Assembly: GCF_900101525.1 (NCBI RefSeq)
Contig: NZ_FMZD01000012.1
Location: forward strand, 22,204 to 86,203
DNA length: 64,000 bases
Source: Marinilactibacillus psychrotolerans
GTDB lineage: Bacteria; Bacillota; Bacilli; Lactobacillales; Carnobacteriaceae_A
Reading direction: 5' to 3'
Part shown: piece after piece, positions 36,255 through 46,426 of the stretch
How the letters are laid out: each line of letters starts with the position of its first letter
Position numbering within the stretch: position 1 is the first letter of the stretch
Notes under the pieces: generated by a model
What the model was told of the DNA's origin: nothing
The model's database searches: none
What the model saw: the letters and a program-made list of their open reading frames with translations, nothing else
Made by a program: the position numbers and the translations under genes

Positions 36255-37703
36255 ATGACGATTGAAATTTTAACAAATAAAAATGGTCCTATAATTAGTA
36301 AGTATATTTACGGGCAATTTGCAGAACACTTAGGACGATGTATCTATGAAGGGATTTGGGTTGGGAAAGAATCGGATATCCCTAATGATCAAGGAATCAG
36401 ATTAGATGTTGTAGAAGCTTTGAAAGACATCAACGTTCCTGTGGTTAGATGGCCAGGGGGCTGTTTTGCGGATGAATACCATTGGAAAGATGGAATAGGA
36501 ACGCCAGCAGAACGTAAAACGATTGTGAACACCCATTGGGGTGGAGTTGTAGAAAATAACCACTTTGGGACTCACGAATATTTTCATTTATTAGAATTAC
36601 TTGGTGCAGAAGCTTATGTTAATGGAAATGTGGGTAGTGGAACGGTTCAGGAAATGCAAGAGTGGGTAGAATATATGACCTTCGAAGGCGAGTCTCCAAT
36701 GGCTAACCTTAGAAAAGAAAATGGCAGTGACCCTGCTTGGGATGTTAAATTCTTTGGAGTCGGTAATGAAAGCTGGGGATGTGGTGGTAACATGCGACCG
36801 GAATATTATGCAGACCTGTATCGACGTTACCAGACGTATGTAAGAGACTATACGGATAAACATGTATATAAAATTGCCTGTGGTCCAAATATTGATGACT
36901 ATAATTGGATGGAACAAGTGATGAAGATTGCAGCGCCATTTATGGATGGAATCAGTTTGCATCACTATGCGCTAACTGGAGAATGGTTAGATAAAGGACC
37001 GGCTTTAGATTTCCCAGAAGCACATTGGTACTCATTAATTGATAGTGCGAAAAAAATGGATGAGCTGATTACTAAGCATTCAACTATCATGGATAAATAT
37101 GATCCAGAAAAACGTATCGGTCTAATCGTTGATGAATGGGGTTCATGGTTGGCAGTTGAAAAAGGAACCAATCCAGGCTTCTTGTATCAGCAAAATACCA
37201 TTCGTGATGCGATGGTGGCTAGTGTAACATTAAATATCTTCCATCGTCATGCGGATCGGGTACAAATGGCGAATATTGCTCAAATGGTCAACGTACTTCA
37301 AGCTATGCTATTAACTGAAGGGAATAAAATGATTAAAACCCCAACCTATCATGTATTTGATCTCTACAAGTATCACCAAGATGCAGAACTGATGGACACA
37401 TATGGAGATACAAAAGAACATGTAGATTATACAGTATCAAAAAAAGATGAGCGAATTGCTATTTCAATCTGTAATCATAGTCTTAATTCTAAAGAAACGA
37501 TCGACTTTAATCTTCCAGATTATACATTTGATAATGCAGAAGCATGGATTTTATCAGCCGATAAAATGGATGCGCATAACACTTTTGAAGATCCAAATGC
37601 TGTTTCTAAAAAGTTATTTGATGATTATTCAATTAAAGACAAACAGATTTCTGTTACATTACCGTCAATGAGCATAGCTACTATACTTATTAAAGGGGCG
37701 TAA
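36255..37703 (+). CDS. abfB: alpha-L-arabinofuranosidase, GH51, second type
   Basis: 482 residues, no signal peptide, GGAGT site before ATG. GH51 signatures: [22 protein letters not shown] near 15-36, [21 protein letters not shown] near 65, acid/base Glu in [13 protein letters not shown] near 170 and nucleophile Glu in [11 protein letters not shown] near 293. Compared with the gene at 28054 it has the GNESWGCGG form. Two divergent GH51 enzymes, as AbfA and AbfB of Bacillus, often split the work between linear oligomers and side chains. Last glycosidase of the transporter operon. Confidence 0.92.
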   Translation: MTIEILTNKNGPIISKYIYGQFAEHLGRCIYEGIWVGKESDIPNDQGIRLDVVEALKDINVPVVRWPGGCFADEYHWKDGIGTPAERKTIVNTHWGGVVENNHFGTHEYFHLLELLGAEAYVNGNVGSGTVQEMQEWVEYMTFEGESPMANLRKENGSDPAWDVKFFGVGNESWGCGGNMRPEYYADLYRRYQTYVRDYTDKHVYKIACGPNIDDYNWMEQVMKIAAPFMDGISLHHYALTGEWLDKGPALDFPEAHWYSLIDSAKKMDELITKHSTIMDKYDPEKRIGLIVDEWGSWLAVEKGTNPGFLYQQNTIRDAMVASVTLNIFHRHADRVQMANIAQMVNVLQAMLLTEGNKMIKTPTYHVFDLYKYHQDAELMDTYGDTKEHVDYTVSKKDERIAISICNHSLNSKETIDFNLPDYTFDNAEAWILSADKMDAHNTFEDPNAVSKKLFDDYSIKDKQISVTLPSMSIATILIKGA

Positions 37704-37705
37704 AC

Positions 37706-37942
37706 ATGTCATGCAAGACTTGTGAGAGATTAGAAGCGTTAGCAAGTCAAGATGTATTAGAATCAATTGAAGAGCAATTAAGCCTAGAAACCGATTTAGC
37801 TTCTAATGAATTGAAAGAGAAAAGACTAATCATTTGTGAATCGTGTCCTTTTTTTCAAAATCAGACTTGTATCAAATGTGGTTGCTATGCTATGTTTAGA
37901 GCGAGCCTGGAATATAAAAAATGCCCTATTGATAAGTGGTAA
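37706..37942 (+). CDS. small cysteine-rich protein, DUF6171-like
   Basis: 78 residues starting 2 bases after the GH51 stop, with AAAGGGG upstream, so it is the last gene of the arabinan operon. Eight cysteines: CKTC at residues 3-6, CESC near 48, CIKCGC near 59-64 and one more near the end (KKCPIDKW). The CxxC pairs suggest a small zinc- or iron-binding domain. No known function. The link with arabinan use may be accidental read-through rather than function. Confidence 0.8.
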   Translation: MSCKTCERLEALASQDVLESIEEQLSLETDLASNELKEKRLIICESCPFFQNQTCIKCGCYAMFRASLEYKKCPIDKW

Positions 37943-37957
37943 GTAAAGCATAAAGTT

Positions 37958-37992
37958 AAGAAAAGGATGCTTTAGCATCCTTTTCTTGTATT
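37958..37992 (+). terminator. terminator of the arabinan transporter operon
   Basis: Perfect 13-base stem AAGAAAAGGATGC (37958-37970) / GCATCCTTTTCTT (37975-37987) with TTTA loop. Confidence 0.9.
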
Positions 37993-38061
37993 CTACTATA
38001 AATAGGGTATGGTTAAAGATACAATAAGTAAAATCAAATAAGTTGAAGGGGTATCCTCTTT

Positions 38062-38104
38062 ATAATATAACCTGTTTTATAGTATAATTTATGTACGTAC
38101 CATT
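38062..38104 (+). promoter_or_regulatory. araR promoter and AraR box
   Basis: -10 TATAAT (38083-38088), with a weak -35 about 17-18 bases upstream. TTATGTACGTACCATT (38089-38104) is an AraR-type box at the transcription start, which predicts autorepression. AGGAGTG follows before the ATG. Confidence 0.75.
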
Positions 38105-38122
38105 CATTAGGAGTGAAATCAA

Positions 38123-39235
38123 ATGTTAAACGAACCGAAATATATCATTATAAAAAAAGAAATACAACACAAAATAAAAGAAAAGGAGTATGCACTAGGG
38201 ACAAAAATCCCTTCAGAAGCTGAACTTCGTAAACAATTTGATGTTAGCAGGCATACAATTAGGCAAGCGGTTTCTGAGCTAGTTAATGAAGGTTATTTAG
38301 TTAAACAGCAAGGTTCAGGGACGTTCGTAAGTGATTTATATCAGAAAGAAACTATTTCTAATAATAAAAAAACTATAGGCGTTATTACTACTTATTTATC
38401 GGATTATATTTTCCCTTCCATTATTCGAGGAATAGAAGAAGAGTTATCCAAACTTGATTATTCTTTAATGCTTTCAAGTACACGCAATAATGTTGACAAT
38501 GAACGTAGCTCTCTTGAAAGTATGATTGATCAGAATGTAGATGGGCTTATTGTAGAACCAACAAAAAGTAATTTAATGAATCCTAATTTGAATTATTATT
38601 TAAATCTTTCAGAGCGACCTATTCCAATGATTATGCTAAATGCTTCTTATGAAGAGTTAGACTTTCCATTCATTGCATTAGACGATGTTAAAGCGGGGCG
38701 AATAGCAACTGAGCATTTAATTGAGCTGAATCATATTGATATTGGGATTATTACTAAAGCAGATGACTTACAAGGGAAAAATAGGCTAAAAGGCTATATT
38801 AAGGCATTATATGATGCGAAACTATCTTTTGATAGTAATTACATCATTAGATATGATACGGAGTCTAAGCAGGATCTCCCTAAAATGATCCATGCGCTTT
38901 TACTTTCTGAAAATGTTCCTACCAGTTTCGTTTGTTATAATGATGAAGTTGCCGTAATGTTGATCAAGGAAATCAATGCTATAGGAAAAGAGTGTCCAGA
39001 TGATTTTTCTGTAGTGAGTCATGATAATAGTTTTTACAGTACCACGTTACCTTCAGTTAAATTAACATCAATTGATCATCCTAAAGAAAACTTAGGTAGA
39101 TTAGCAGCTAAAAGTATTGTTCAAGCAGTAGAAGATGGCATCCCACTAAAATCGCATATATTTGAACCAAAGCTGATTATAAGAAATTCCACTAAAAATC
39201 TAGAAGAAAATCAAAGATCAGAGATATTAAATTAA
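38123..39235 (+). CDS. araR: arabinose-responsive repressor AraR
   Basis: 370 residues, the AraR build: N-terminal GntR-type winged helix (residues 1-72; GTKIPSEAELRKQFDVSRHTIRQAVSELV, then QQGSGTFVSD) fused to a LacI-type sugar-binding domain (from about 85; TIGVITTYLSDYIFPSIIRGIEEEL, DGLIVEPTKSN, VVSHDNSFYS). This fusion is diagnostic for AraR in Firmicutes. It represses arabinose genes and releases DNA on binding L-arabinose. Five upstream boxes with a GTACGTAC-like core are present at four promoters in this locus, including its own. It lies between the arabinan operon and araDAB. Confidence 0.95.
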   Translation: MLNEPKYIIIKKEIQHKIKEKEYALGTKIPSEAELRKQFDVSRHTIRQAVSELVNEGYLVKQQGSGTFVSDLYQKETISNNKKTIGVITTYLSDYIFPSIIRGIEEELSKLDYSLMLSSTRNNVDNERSSLESMIDQNVDGLIVEPTKSNLMNPNLNYYLNLSERPIPMIMLNASYEELDFPFIALDDVKAGRIATEHLIELNHIDIGIITKADDLQGKNRLKGYIKALYDAKLSFDSNYIIRYDTESKQDLPKMIHALLLSENVPTSFVCYNDEVAVMLIKEINAIGKECPDDFSVVSHDNSFYSTTLPSVKLTSIDHPKENLGRLAAKSIVQAVEDGIPLKSHIFEPKLIIRNSTKNLEENQRSEILN

Positions 39236-39244
39236 TAAATTTTA

Positions 39245-39346
39245 TAAGGTACGTTCGTGTTGAACTGCAAATAAATGCAAGTATTGTATTTATTCGGTTG
39301 ACACGTACGTACCTTTAGTTTAGAATATATTTGTAAGCGTTATACA
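39245..39346 (+). promoter_or_regulatory. araDAB promoter with AraR boxes and cre-like site
   Basis: Excellent promoter TTGACA (39298-39303), 17-base spacer, TAGAAT (39321-39326). AraR box ACACGTACGTACCTTT (39301-39316) fills the -35/spacer region. A weaker box TAAGGTACGTTCGTGT lies at 39245-39260, 56 bases upstream, suitable for looping. TGTAAGCGTTATACA (39332-39346) is an imperfect cre-like site at the start of transcription. Confidence 0.82.
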
Positions 39347-39424
39347 AATAAGAAGATTAGTATTAACGATTTGTTTCAAGTGATATATGAAAAAAAAATA
39401 GCAATAAAGGAAGGTTGGTAAACT

Positions 39425-40120
39425 ATGCTTGAAGAGCTTAGAAATCGAGTTTATGAAGCGAATATGGCCCTGCCGGAATATAAGCTAATTACATTTACGT
39501 GGGGAAATGTAAGTGGAATAGATAGAGATTCTAATCTAGTGGTTATTAAACCTAGTGGAGTAGCTTATGAAGATTTGACTCCGGAAACTCTAGTTGTTGT
39601 AGACCTTGAAGGAGAAATTATTGAAGGAGATTTCAACCCTTCTAGTGATACTGCAACTCATTTAGAACTATATAAAAACTTTAAAGATATTGGAGGGATC
39701 GTTCATACTCATTCTCCTTGGGCGGTAAGCTTTGCTCAAGCAGGGAAATCTATACCGGTTGCTGGAACAACTCAAGCTGACTATTTTTATGGAGATATTC
39801 CAGTTACAAGAGCAATGAAAAACGAAGAAATTGAAATAGATTATGAATTAAAAACCGGATCAGTTATTATTGAAACTTTTCAAAAAAATAAGATTGATCC
39901 GAATAGAATACCGGGTGTATTAGTCAATGATCATGGTCCTTTTACCTGGGGGAAGAATCCTGAAGAAGCTGTTCACAACTCTGTAGTTCTAGAGCAAGTA
40001 GCTGAAATGACTTATCATAGTCTTCAGTTGTCTTCAGACAATATTTATATGAGTCAAGTACTTTTAGATAAACATTACTTAAGAAAACACGGCGATAATG
40101 CCTATTATGGACAAAACTAA
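39425..40120 (+). CDS. araD: L-ribulose-5-phosphate 4-epimerase
   Basis: 231 residues. Converts L-ribulose 5-phosphate into D-xylulose 5-phosphate, the last step of arabinose catabolism. Class II aldolase fold: [10 protein letters not shown] near 20-29, PSGVAY near 43, Zn ligands in [15 protein letters not shown] near 94-108 and the downstream His in [11 protein letters not shown] near 171, [15 protein letters not shown] near 118. AAAGGAAGG before ATG. First gene of the araD-araA-araB operon. Confidence 0.96.
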   Translation: MLEELRNRVYEANMALPEYKLITFTWGNVSGIDRDSNLVVIKPSGVAYEDLTPETLVVVDLEGEIIEGDFNPSSDTATHLELYKNFKDIGGIVHTHSPWAVSFAQAGKSIPVAGTTQADYFYGDIPVTRAMKNEEIEIDYELKTGSVIIETFQKNKIDPNRIPGVLVNDHGPFTWGKNPEEAVHNSVVLEQVAEMTYHSLQLSSDNIYMSQVLLDKHYLRKHGDNAYYGQN

Positions 40121-40146
40121 ACTATAAATATTAAGGAAGTGCCAAT

Positions 40147-41571
40147 ATGTTAAAAACAGAAAAGAAAGTATTTTGGTTTATTGTGGGGAGTCAACATCTT
40201 TATGGACCAGAAGCATTAAAACAAGTTGAAGATCAGGCGAAAGCAATGACTGAATCATTAAAAAATGAAGCAGACCTGCCTTATCCATTAGAGTATAAAG
40301 CGTTGGTAACGACTGCTGAAGAAATAAAAGAAGTAATGAAAGAAGCAAACTATCGAGATGAAGTTGCCGGTATTGTTACTTGGATGCATACTTTTTCTCC
40401 AGCAAAACTATGGATTCCAGGTACAAAATTATTACAAAAACCTTTATTACACTTAGCAACACAGTATCATAAAGAAATTCCTTGGGATTCTATCGATATG
40501 GACTTTATGAACTTAAATCAGAGTGCGCACGGAGATCGTGAGTATGGATTCTTGAATGCTCGTTTAAGATTGAATAATAAAATCGTAGTAGGGCATTACA
40601 AAGATTCAGAGGTTCATAAAGAAGTGTCTGATTGGATGTTATCTGCAATAGGATTCGTTGAATCTCAAAATATTAAAGTTGCGCGGTTTGGAGATAATAT
40701 GAGAAATGTTGGGGTAACGGAAGGGGATAAAGTGGAGGCTGCTATTCAATTTGGATGGACAGTAGATTACTTTGGTATCGGTGATTTAGTAGCTGAAATG
40801 GAAAATGTGACAGAGAAAGAAATTCAAGCAACCTATGACGAGTGTACTTCCCTTTATGAAATGGACCATGGAGATAACGATCCTGATTTCTTCGAAGAAC
40901 ATGTAAAAGAACAGATTAAAATTGAAATTGGACTTAGAAAATTCCTTGAAGCAGGAGGGTACACAGCGTTTACAACTAACTTTGAAGATCTACATGGTAT
41001 GAAACAATTGCCAGGAATGGCTGTTCAACGTTTAAATGCTGAAGGATATGGATTTGCTGGGGAAGGGGACTGGAAAACCGCTGCTTTGGATCGTTTGCTG
41101 AAGGTTATGGCAAATAATGTATCTACCGGATTCATGGAAGATTACACTTATAACATGACCAAAGGAAATGAGTATATTGTTCAATCACACATGTTAGAAG
41201 TTGATCCGACTTTAGCAGCTACAAAACCACGTGTTGTAGTTAATCCTTTAGGTATTGGTGATAAAGAAGATCCGGCGCGTCTTGTATTTGATGGTAAAGC
41301 CGGGGAAGGATTAACCGTTTCAATGTTAGATATGGGAACCCATTATAGATTAATGATTAATACTTTCACGGCCGAAACACCAACTGAGCCAGCACCTAAA
41401 TTACCTGTAGCTCGAGTAATTTGGAAGCCGAATCCGGATTTCAAAACAAGTATCAAAAAATGGATTGAAGCAGGTGGAGGACATCATACTGTTGCAACAT
41501 TAGCTTTGAGCTTAGATATTATACTAGATTGGGCGAGACTAGTTGATATTGAAACTGTTGTAATTGACTAA
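40147..41571 (+). CDS. araA: L-arabinose isomerase
   Basis: 474 residues, the normal size. Converts L-arabinose to L-ribulose with Mn2+. Signatures: FWFIVGSQHLYGPEAL near 10, TWMHTFSPAKLWI near 79, LNQSAHGDREYGF near 120, catalytic Glu in FTTNFEDLHGM and GFAGEGDWKTAAL (near 280-320), His in IVQSHMLEVDP near 345 and GGGHHTVATL near 443. Cytosolic. 27 bases after araD, with AAGGAAG upstream. It takes arabinose released by the GH51/GH43 enzymes of the neighbouring operons. Confidence 0.97.
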   Translation: MLKTEKKVFWFIVGSQHLYGPEALKQVEDQAKAMTESLKNEADLPYPLEYKALVTTAEEIKEVMKEANYRDEVAGIVTWMHTFSPAKLWIPGTKLLQKPLLHLATQYHKEIPWDSIDMDFMNLNQSAHGDREYGFLNARLRLNNKIVVGHYKDSEVHKEVSDWMLSAIGFVESQNIKVARFGDNMRNVGVTEGDKVEAAIQFGWTVDYFGIGDLVAEMENVTEKEIQATYDECTSLYEMDHGDNDPDFFEEHVKEQIKIEIGLRKFLEAGGYTAFTTNFEDLHGMKQLPGMAVQRLNAEGYGFAGEGDWKTAALDRLLKVMANNVSTGFMEDYTYNMTKGNEYIVQSHMLEVDPTLAATKPRVVVNPLGIGDKEDPARLVFDGKAGEGLTVSMLDMGTHYRLMINTFTAETPTEPAPKLPVARVIWKPNPDFKTSIKKWIEAGGGHHTVATLALSLDIILDWARLVDIETVVID

Positions 41572-41654
41572 TAATCATAAACTGAAGAATAAACATATTG
41601 TTAAGTCTTAACTAGCTCTGGAATAGGTAATCTCTATAGAAAAGAGGCGAGTAA

Positions 41655-43256
41655 ATGAAACGAAATAATGGAAAAAATGAATTTAACCAAGCGTCTGCTT
41701 CCTTAGGTATAGAATTCGGGTCTACACGGATTAAAGCGGTATTGATTGACGAGCATTTTTCTCCAATTGCCAGTGGTTCATATGATTGGGAAAATAGATT
41801 GGAAAATGGCTACTGGACTTATGATTTAGAAGAGGTATGGACAGGTTTGCAGTCTGCGTACCAAGAAGTGTCAAATCAGGTTGAAGCACAATATGCTGTA
41901 AAGCTTACTAAGATTGGATCAATTGGTTTTTCCGGTATGATGCATGGGTATTTAGCTTTTGATAAGGAAGGTAATCAATTAACTCCGTTTCGTACATGGC
42001 GCAACACTACCACAGAAGAAGCTGCAAATAGGTTAACAGATTTATTTAAATTTAATATTCCACATAGATGGAGTATAGCTCATTTATACCAAGCTATTTT
42101 AAATAATGAAACACACGTTGAAGAAATAGATTTTATTACAACGTTAGCTGGTTATGTGCATTGGAAGTTAACTGGGGAAAAAGTTTTAGGAGTTGGAGAA
42201 GCTGCTGGAATGTTTCCGATTGACAGTGAGTTAGTAGATTATAATACAACAATGATAAACCAATTTGATGAACTGGTTAGCAGTGACGGCTATAAATGGA
42301 ATTTGAAAACAATCATGCCGAAAGTATTAAAAGCTGGTGAAAGAGCAGGTACATTAAAATCAGAAGGTGCTAACTTAATTGATCCATCTGGTCAACTAAT
42401 TTCTGGAATTGCTCTATGCCCACCAGAAGGTGATGCCGGTACAGGTATGGTCGCGACAAATAGTATAGCTGAAAGAACAGGTAATGTATCTGCTGGAACT
42501 TCAGTATTTTCAATGATTGTATTAGAAGAGGAACTTTCAGACTATTATAATGAAATAGATATGGTGACTACTCCGACTGGTAAGCCGACAGCTATGGTCC
42601 ATTGTAATAATTTTACAACGGATATAAATGCTTGGGCTAATTTATTCGCTGAATTAATAGCTGCTTTAGATCTTCAAGTTGATAAAAACCAGTTATTTAC
42701 AATTATGTTTGAAAAAGCACTTGAAGCGGATTTTGACGGAGGAAGACTTATCAGTTGTAATTATTATTCCGGAGAGCCGATTACTGGATTTGAAGAAGGT
42801 CGTCCATTATTTGTTCAGATGCCAGATAGTGTGCTTTCTTTACCGAACTTTATGAGAACACAAATATACTCAGCTTTAGCAACCTTGAAGTTAGGCATGG
42901 ATATTTTAACTGCAAAAGAAAATGTAAATGTAGACCAGCTATTAGGTCACGGCGGTTTCTTTAAAACAAAAAAAGTGGGGCAACAATTAATGTCTGATGC
43001 CTTAAAAGTACCTGTTTCTGTTATGAATACTGCTGGAGAAGGTGGACCATGGGGGATGGCTATTCTAGCCAGCTTCTTGATAAGGAAAGAAGCAAATCAA
43101 TCTTTAGAAGATTTCTTGGATACGCAAGTATTTTCTTTTGAAGTACCCTACTCTGTTGAACCGGATGATTTAGGATCAAATAGTTTTGACATTTTCATGG
43201 AGAGATACGTTAAAATGTTAAAAATTGAAAAAACAGCTGTTCAATCTTTGAATTAA
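41655..43256 (+). CDS. araB: L-ribulokinase, FGGY family (AraB-like)
   Basis: 533 residues. FGGY kinase with SLGIEFGSTRIKAVLID near 15-31 (phosphate 1), GFSGMMHGYLAF near 93, AGTGMVATNSI near 258, GTSVFSMIVLEEE near 280 and GHGGFFKTKKVGQQLM near 436. This is the low-GC Gram-positive type of ribulokinase with the GIEFGSTRIKAV start, distinct from E. coli AraB. It phosphorylates L-ribulose to L-ribulose 5-phosphate. It lies 83 bases after araA with AAAGAGGCGAG before ATG. The operon then ends at a terminator. Substrate assignment rests on context. Confidence 0.9.
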   Translation: MKRNNGKNEFNQASASLGIEFGSTRIKAVLIDEHFSPIASGSYDWENRLENGYWTYDLEEVWTGLQSAYQEVSNQVEAQYAVKLTKIGSIGFSGMMHGYLAFDKEGNQLTPFRTWRNTTTEEAANRLTDLFKFNIPHRWSIAHLYQAILNNETHVEEIDFITTLAGYVHWKLTGEKVLGVGEAAGMFPIDSELVDYNTTMINQFDELVSSDGYKWNLKTIMPKVLKAGERAGTLKSEGANLIDPSGQLISGIALCPPEGDAGTGMVATNSIAERTGNVSAGTSVFSMIVLEEELSDYYNEIDMVTTPTGKPTAMVHCNNFTTDINAWANLFAELIAALDLQVDKNQLFTIMFEKALEADFDGGRLISCNYYSGEPITGFEEGRPLFVQMPDSVLSLPNFMRTQIYSALATLKLGMDILTAKENVNVDQLLGHGGFFKTKKVGQQLMSDALKVPVSVMNTAGEGGPWGMAILASFLIRKEANQSLEDFLDTQVFSFEVPYSVEPDDLGSNSFDIFMERYVKMLKIEKTAVQSLN

Positions 43257-43389
43257 TTTAGAAGTGATAGGTTTAAATAATTTATCAGAAAACAATTGAT
43301 GTAGTGATTTATTCTACTCTAAAGAAGAGCGTAAAGGTACTATTCATTAAGAGATGTAAATAAAGAGATAAAAACTTGATTTAATAATA

Positions 43390-43443
43390 GGCCACTAGAA
43401 GTTTACTTAGGAAACCAACCCTAAAATACTTTAGTGGCTTTTG
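43390..43443 (+). terminator. terminator after araB
   Basis: GCCACTA-G-AAGT (43391-43402) pairs with ACTT-T-AGTGGC (43428-43438), then TTTTG. The loop is large. Confidence 0.75.
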
Positions 43444-43496
43444 CTTTGAACTATTTCATAAAAAATTAAAATATATTGTAGGAAGGTGGGAGCCCG

Positions 43497-45443
43497 TTGA
43501 TATCAGAAATTACAATTACAGATGAATTTTGGAAGCGATATATTGAATTAATAAAAAATGAAATGATACCGTTTCAATGGGATGTTTTGCATGATCAGGG
43601 AAATATCACAATTGATAAAGAACGTAATGATGCCTCCATTCCTTCGGACAAAAGTCATGCAATTGAAAATTTTAAAATTGCAGCTGGTAGATCGGAAGGA
43701 CATCATTATGGCTGGTTGTTTCAAGATTCGGATGTTTATAAGTGGTTAGAATCAGCTGCGAATGTATATAGTATTGCTCAAGATGAGAAATTAAAAGAAA
43801 TGATGGATGAAGTGGTTGATTTGCTTGAAGACGCTCAAGACGAAGATGGTTATTTGAGTACCTTTTATCAGATTGATGCACCAGAATTGAAATTTCGTCG
43901 GTTATTTGAAAGTCATGAACTATATTGTGCTGGACATTTAATTGAAGCTGCCATTGCTTACCAAGCTGCCACGAATGATGACAGACTTATACAAGTAGTA
44001 GAAAAGCTTATTAGATGTATTCAAAATCATTTTGGTTCTGAGAAAGGTAAAATCAATGGAGCAGACGGGCATCAGGAAATTGAACTTGCTCTGGTAAAAT
44101 TATACGAAGTAACTCAAAATGAAGAATATTTAGAATTGAGCAAATGGTTTTTGGAAATACGTGGTCAAGATCCTGAATTTTACCAAAAGCAATTGGATGA
44201 AAATAGAAAACTTGGATTGGGAAAAGAGCATCCATTTTCAATTAATACAGTGTATTATCAAGCGCATAAACCGGTTTATGAACAAGAAGAAGCAGCTGGT
44301 CATGCGGTTAGGTTAGTCTATATGGCAGCTGCAATGGCGGATGTTGCCTATCATACTAAAAACAAAAAAATGCTTACTGCAGCTAAACGCATCTGGAAAA
44401 ACATTGTGAAGAAAAGAATGTATATTACTGGAGGTATTGGATCCACTGTACTAGGTGAAGCATTCACCTTTGATTATGATCTTCCAAATGACACAATGTA
44501 TTGTGAAACCTGTGCTTCCATTGGTCTAATGTTTTTTGCTAAAGCTATGCTTAAGAATTAACCGGATGCAAAATATGCTCATGTTATGGAGCGTGCACTT
44601 TACAATACTGTCATTAGTGGGATGGCAGTAGATGGGAAACACTTTTTCTATGTTAATCCACTCGAAGTGAATCCAGAATCAAGTAGATTGGATCCAACTA
44701 AAAGTCATGTCAAACCTACTAGACCTTCCTGGTTCGGTTGTGCTTGTTGTCCACCGAATATTGCTAGAACGTTAACTTCTTTAGAACAATATATATATAG
44801 CGAAATGAATCATACATTATATGTCAATTTATATATGGATCACCATGGAAGGGTTGAAATGCAAAAACAAATAGTTGAAGTTGAACAAAAAATTTCTTTA
44901 CAAAGTGAAGGCTCTATTCAATTGAAAGTTAAATCTTCAAACCCGATTAAACTGGCATTGCGTATTCCTACTTGGGTAGAAAATATGGTGATTAAAAAAG
45001 AAACAAAAGAGTTTTGCTATGAAGTTATTAGAGGTTATGCGGTTATAACGATAGATCAAGCAACAACACTAAATCTAACCTTTGATATTCCTGTGGTCAT
45101 GCATCAAGCTCATCCTAAGGTGAAAGATGATTACGGGAAAGTCGCATTGCAGAGAGGGCCTTTTGTTTATTGCTTAGAGGAAGAAGATAATGGAAAAGAT
45201 ATTCACTTAATTAGAGTACTAGATGAATTTAAAACAGAAGTCTTAAATCATTGTGACTTAGGTAAGCTAGTTTCGATTAAAGCAAAAGGTGAAAAACAAA
45301 TTATTGATAAAGAATGGGAACAAAAGCTTTATCGAGGCTACGAAAAACCATCTTTTACAAAAAATGATCTTACTTTTATTCCATATCATTTATGGGGGAA
45401 TCGAACAGAAGGTGAAATGCAGGTCTGGATTCATAAAAAATAA
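43497..45443 (+). pseudogene. GH127 beta-L-arabinofuranosidase gene interrupted by an in-frame stop
   Basis: One continuous frame of 648 codons broken by a TAA at 44559-44561. The first part (354 residues, TTG start after GGAAGGTGGGAG) and the second part join into a complete GH127 enzyme like HypBA1, which removes beta-L-arabinofuranose from hydroxyproline-linked arabinan. Acid/base Glu in VLGEAFTFDYD and Zn ligands Glu and Cys in YCETCAS lie before the stop; nucleophile and Zn Cys in WFGCACCPPN lie after it. The text around the stop, AMLKN-stop-PDAKYAHVMERALYN, suggests GAA (Glu) to TAA. There is no frameshift. Either the enzyme is lost, or the base is a sequencing error, or it is read through. 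Without the second half no activity is expected. Confidence 0.9.
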
Positions 45444-45595
45444 ATGACATTTATATGAACAGAATAATGATAATTATATTTAAAATTGCTAAAGGTTTCT
45501 TATATTCTATTTTAAGAAAATGAATATTTCTGTTCATAGATGTAATATAGAATACGTTGAAAATATTGGTGGGCTATATAAATAGGATTAAACTA

Positions 45596-45634
45596 AAAAA
45601 GCAAGAACTCTTAAACTGTGAGTTCTTGCTTTTT
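45596..45634. terminator. bidirectional terminator
   Basis: Perfect 15-base stem AAAAAGCAAGAACTC (45596-45610) / GAGTTCTTGCTTTTT (45620-45634), between the GH127 gene and the convergent pentapeptide-repeat gene. Confidence 0.93.
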
Positions 45635-45635
45635 G

Positions 45636-46277
45636 TCAATCTTTAATCACTAAGCCTAATAACTGAAGAAATCCTAGGGCTTGTTCGTTAGTGACGATGA
45701 CTCCTTTAATATTTTCCGTATCAACTGTTATTCCGTCAAAAGTACTTGTTCTTAAATCAATACCTTTTAATGAAGTATTCAAGAATCTTATCCCACTTAG
45801 TTCGCATTGTTCAAAATAAATGTGTTGAAAAGTATTTTCGTAAAAATCACTTTCTTTGAGTTGTGAAGCATTAAAGACTACATTTTTATGTTTGGAATAA
45901 GCGAAGTTAGCCAAATCCATCATACAACTCTTAAATTGGACATCTTCAAGAAAACTATCACCAAAAGATGCGCCATTCATCCTACATTGAAGAAATTCTA
46001 CTCGTTTTAATCCGGATTCATGAATTTCAGCATTGATACATTGACAATGATCAAACTTAACATCTCTAAAATATGCATTTGGGACACTAAAATAATCAAA
46101 AATCACATTTTCAAAGATTACATTCTTAAATTCAATATTCTTAATTGAATCAATTGTAATAGTGCAATCTTTAATCAGAGCATTTTCGATAATAGGATCT
46201 TCCTCGTCCATAAGAGAGACAAAATCTTGTTCAAGCAAGTCAGAGGAAATAGCAGGTTCAATAACTTTCTTTTTCAT
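45636..46277 (-). CDS. pentapeptide-repeat protein
   Basis: 213 residues; AAAGGAGTAACT precedes the ATG. From residue 35 to about 200 the sequence shows repeating five-residue units of the A(D/N)Lxx type, such as FKNVIFENVIF, FRDVKFDHC, MNGASFGDSFLEDVQFKSC and LRTSTFDGITV, which fold as a right-handed square beta-helix. Such proteins include Qnr/MfpA gyrase-protecting factors and many of unknown role. The regular spacing of Cys (DHCQC, QCRMN, KSCMMD, EQCEL) on one face is notable. Single gene, divergent from the SNF2 helicase gene. No function can be assigned. Confidence 0.88.
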   Translation of the reverse strand: MKKKVIEPAISSDLLEQDFVSLMDEEDPIIENALIKDCTITIDSIKNIEFKNVIFENVIFDYFSVPNAYFRDVKFDHCQCINAEIHESGLKRVEFLQCRMNGASFGDSFLEDVQFKSCMMDLANFAYSKHKNVVFNASQLKESDFYENTFQHIYFEQCELSGIRFLNTSLKGIDLRTSTFDGITVDTENIKGVIVTNEQALGFLQLLGLVIKD

Positions 46278-46329
46278 AGTTACTCCTTTACTCGTTTATA
46301 TAAAATAGTGTATCTCTTTCTTAATTCAG

Positions 46330-46358
46330 TTACAAGTTTGTTTAATGTTTGGTATAAT
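46330..46358 (+). promoter_or_regulatory. promoter of the SNF2 helicase gene
   Basis: Extended -10 TGGTATAAT (46350-46358) with TTACAA (46330-46335) at 17 bases. Confidence 0.65.
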
Positions 46359-46426
46359 GTATAGATGAACAATGATTAGATCTAAAGAAATCTGAACTGT
46401 TTAAAACTGTTTAAAGGATGGCTTTC

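Noticed and set aside
44562..45443. Second half of GH127 as an independent gene starting at 44586
   Set aside because: No ribosome binding site before the ATG, and it would begin in the middle of the enzyme's catalytic domain; it is the continuation of the broken frame.
45454..45554. Interleaved inverted repeats after the GH127 gene that could form a pseudoknot
   Set aside because: One 11-base pair (TATGAACAGAA/TTCTGTTCATA) and one 8-base pair in very AT-rich sequence; chance is likely and there is no gene or known RNA here.
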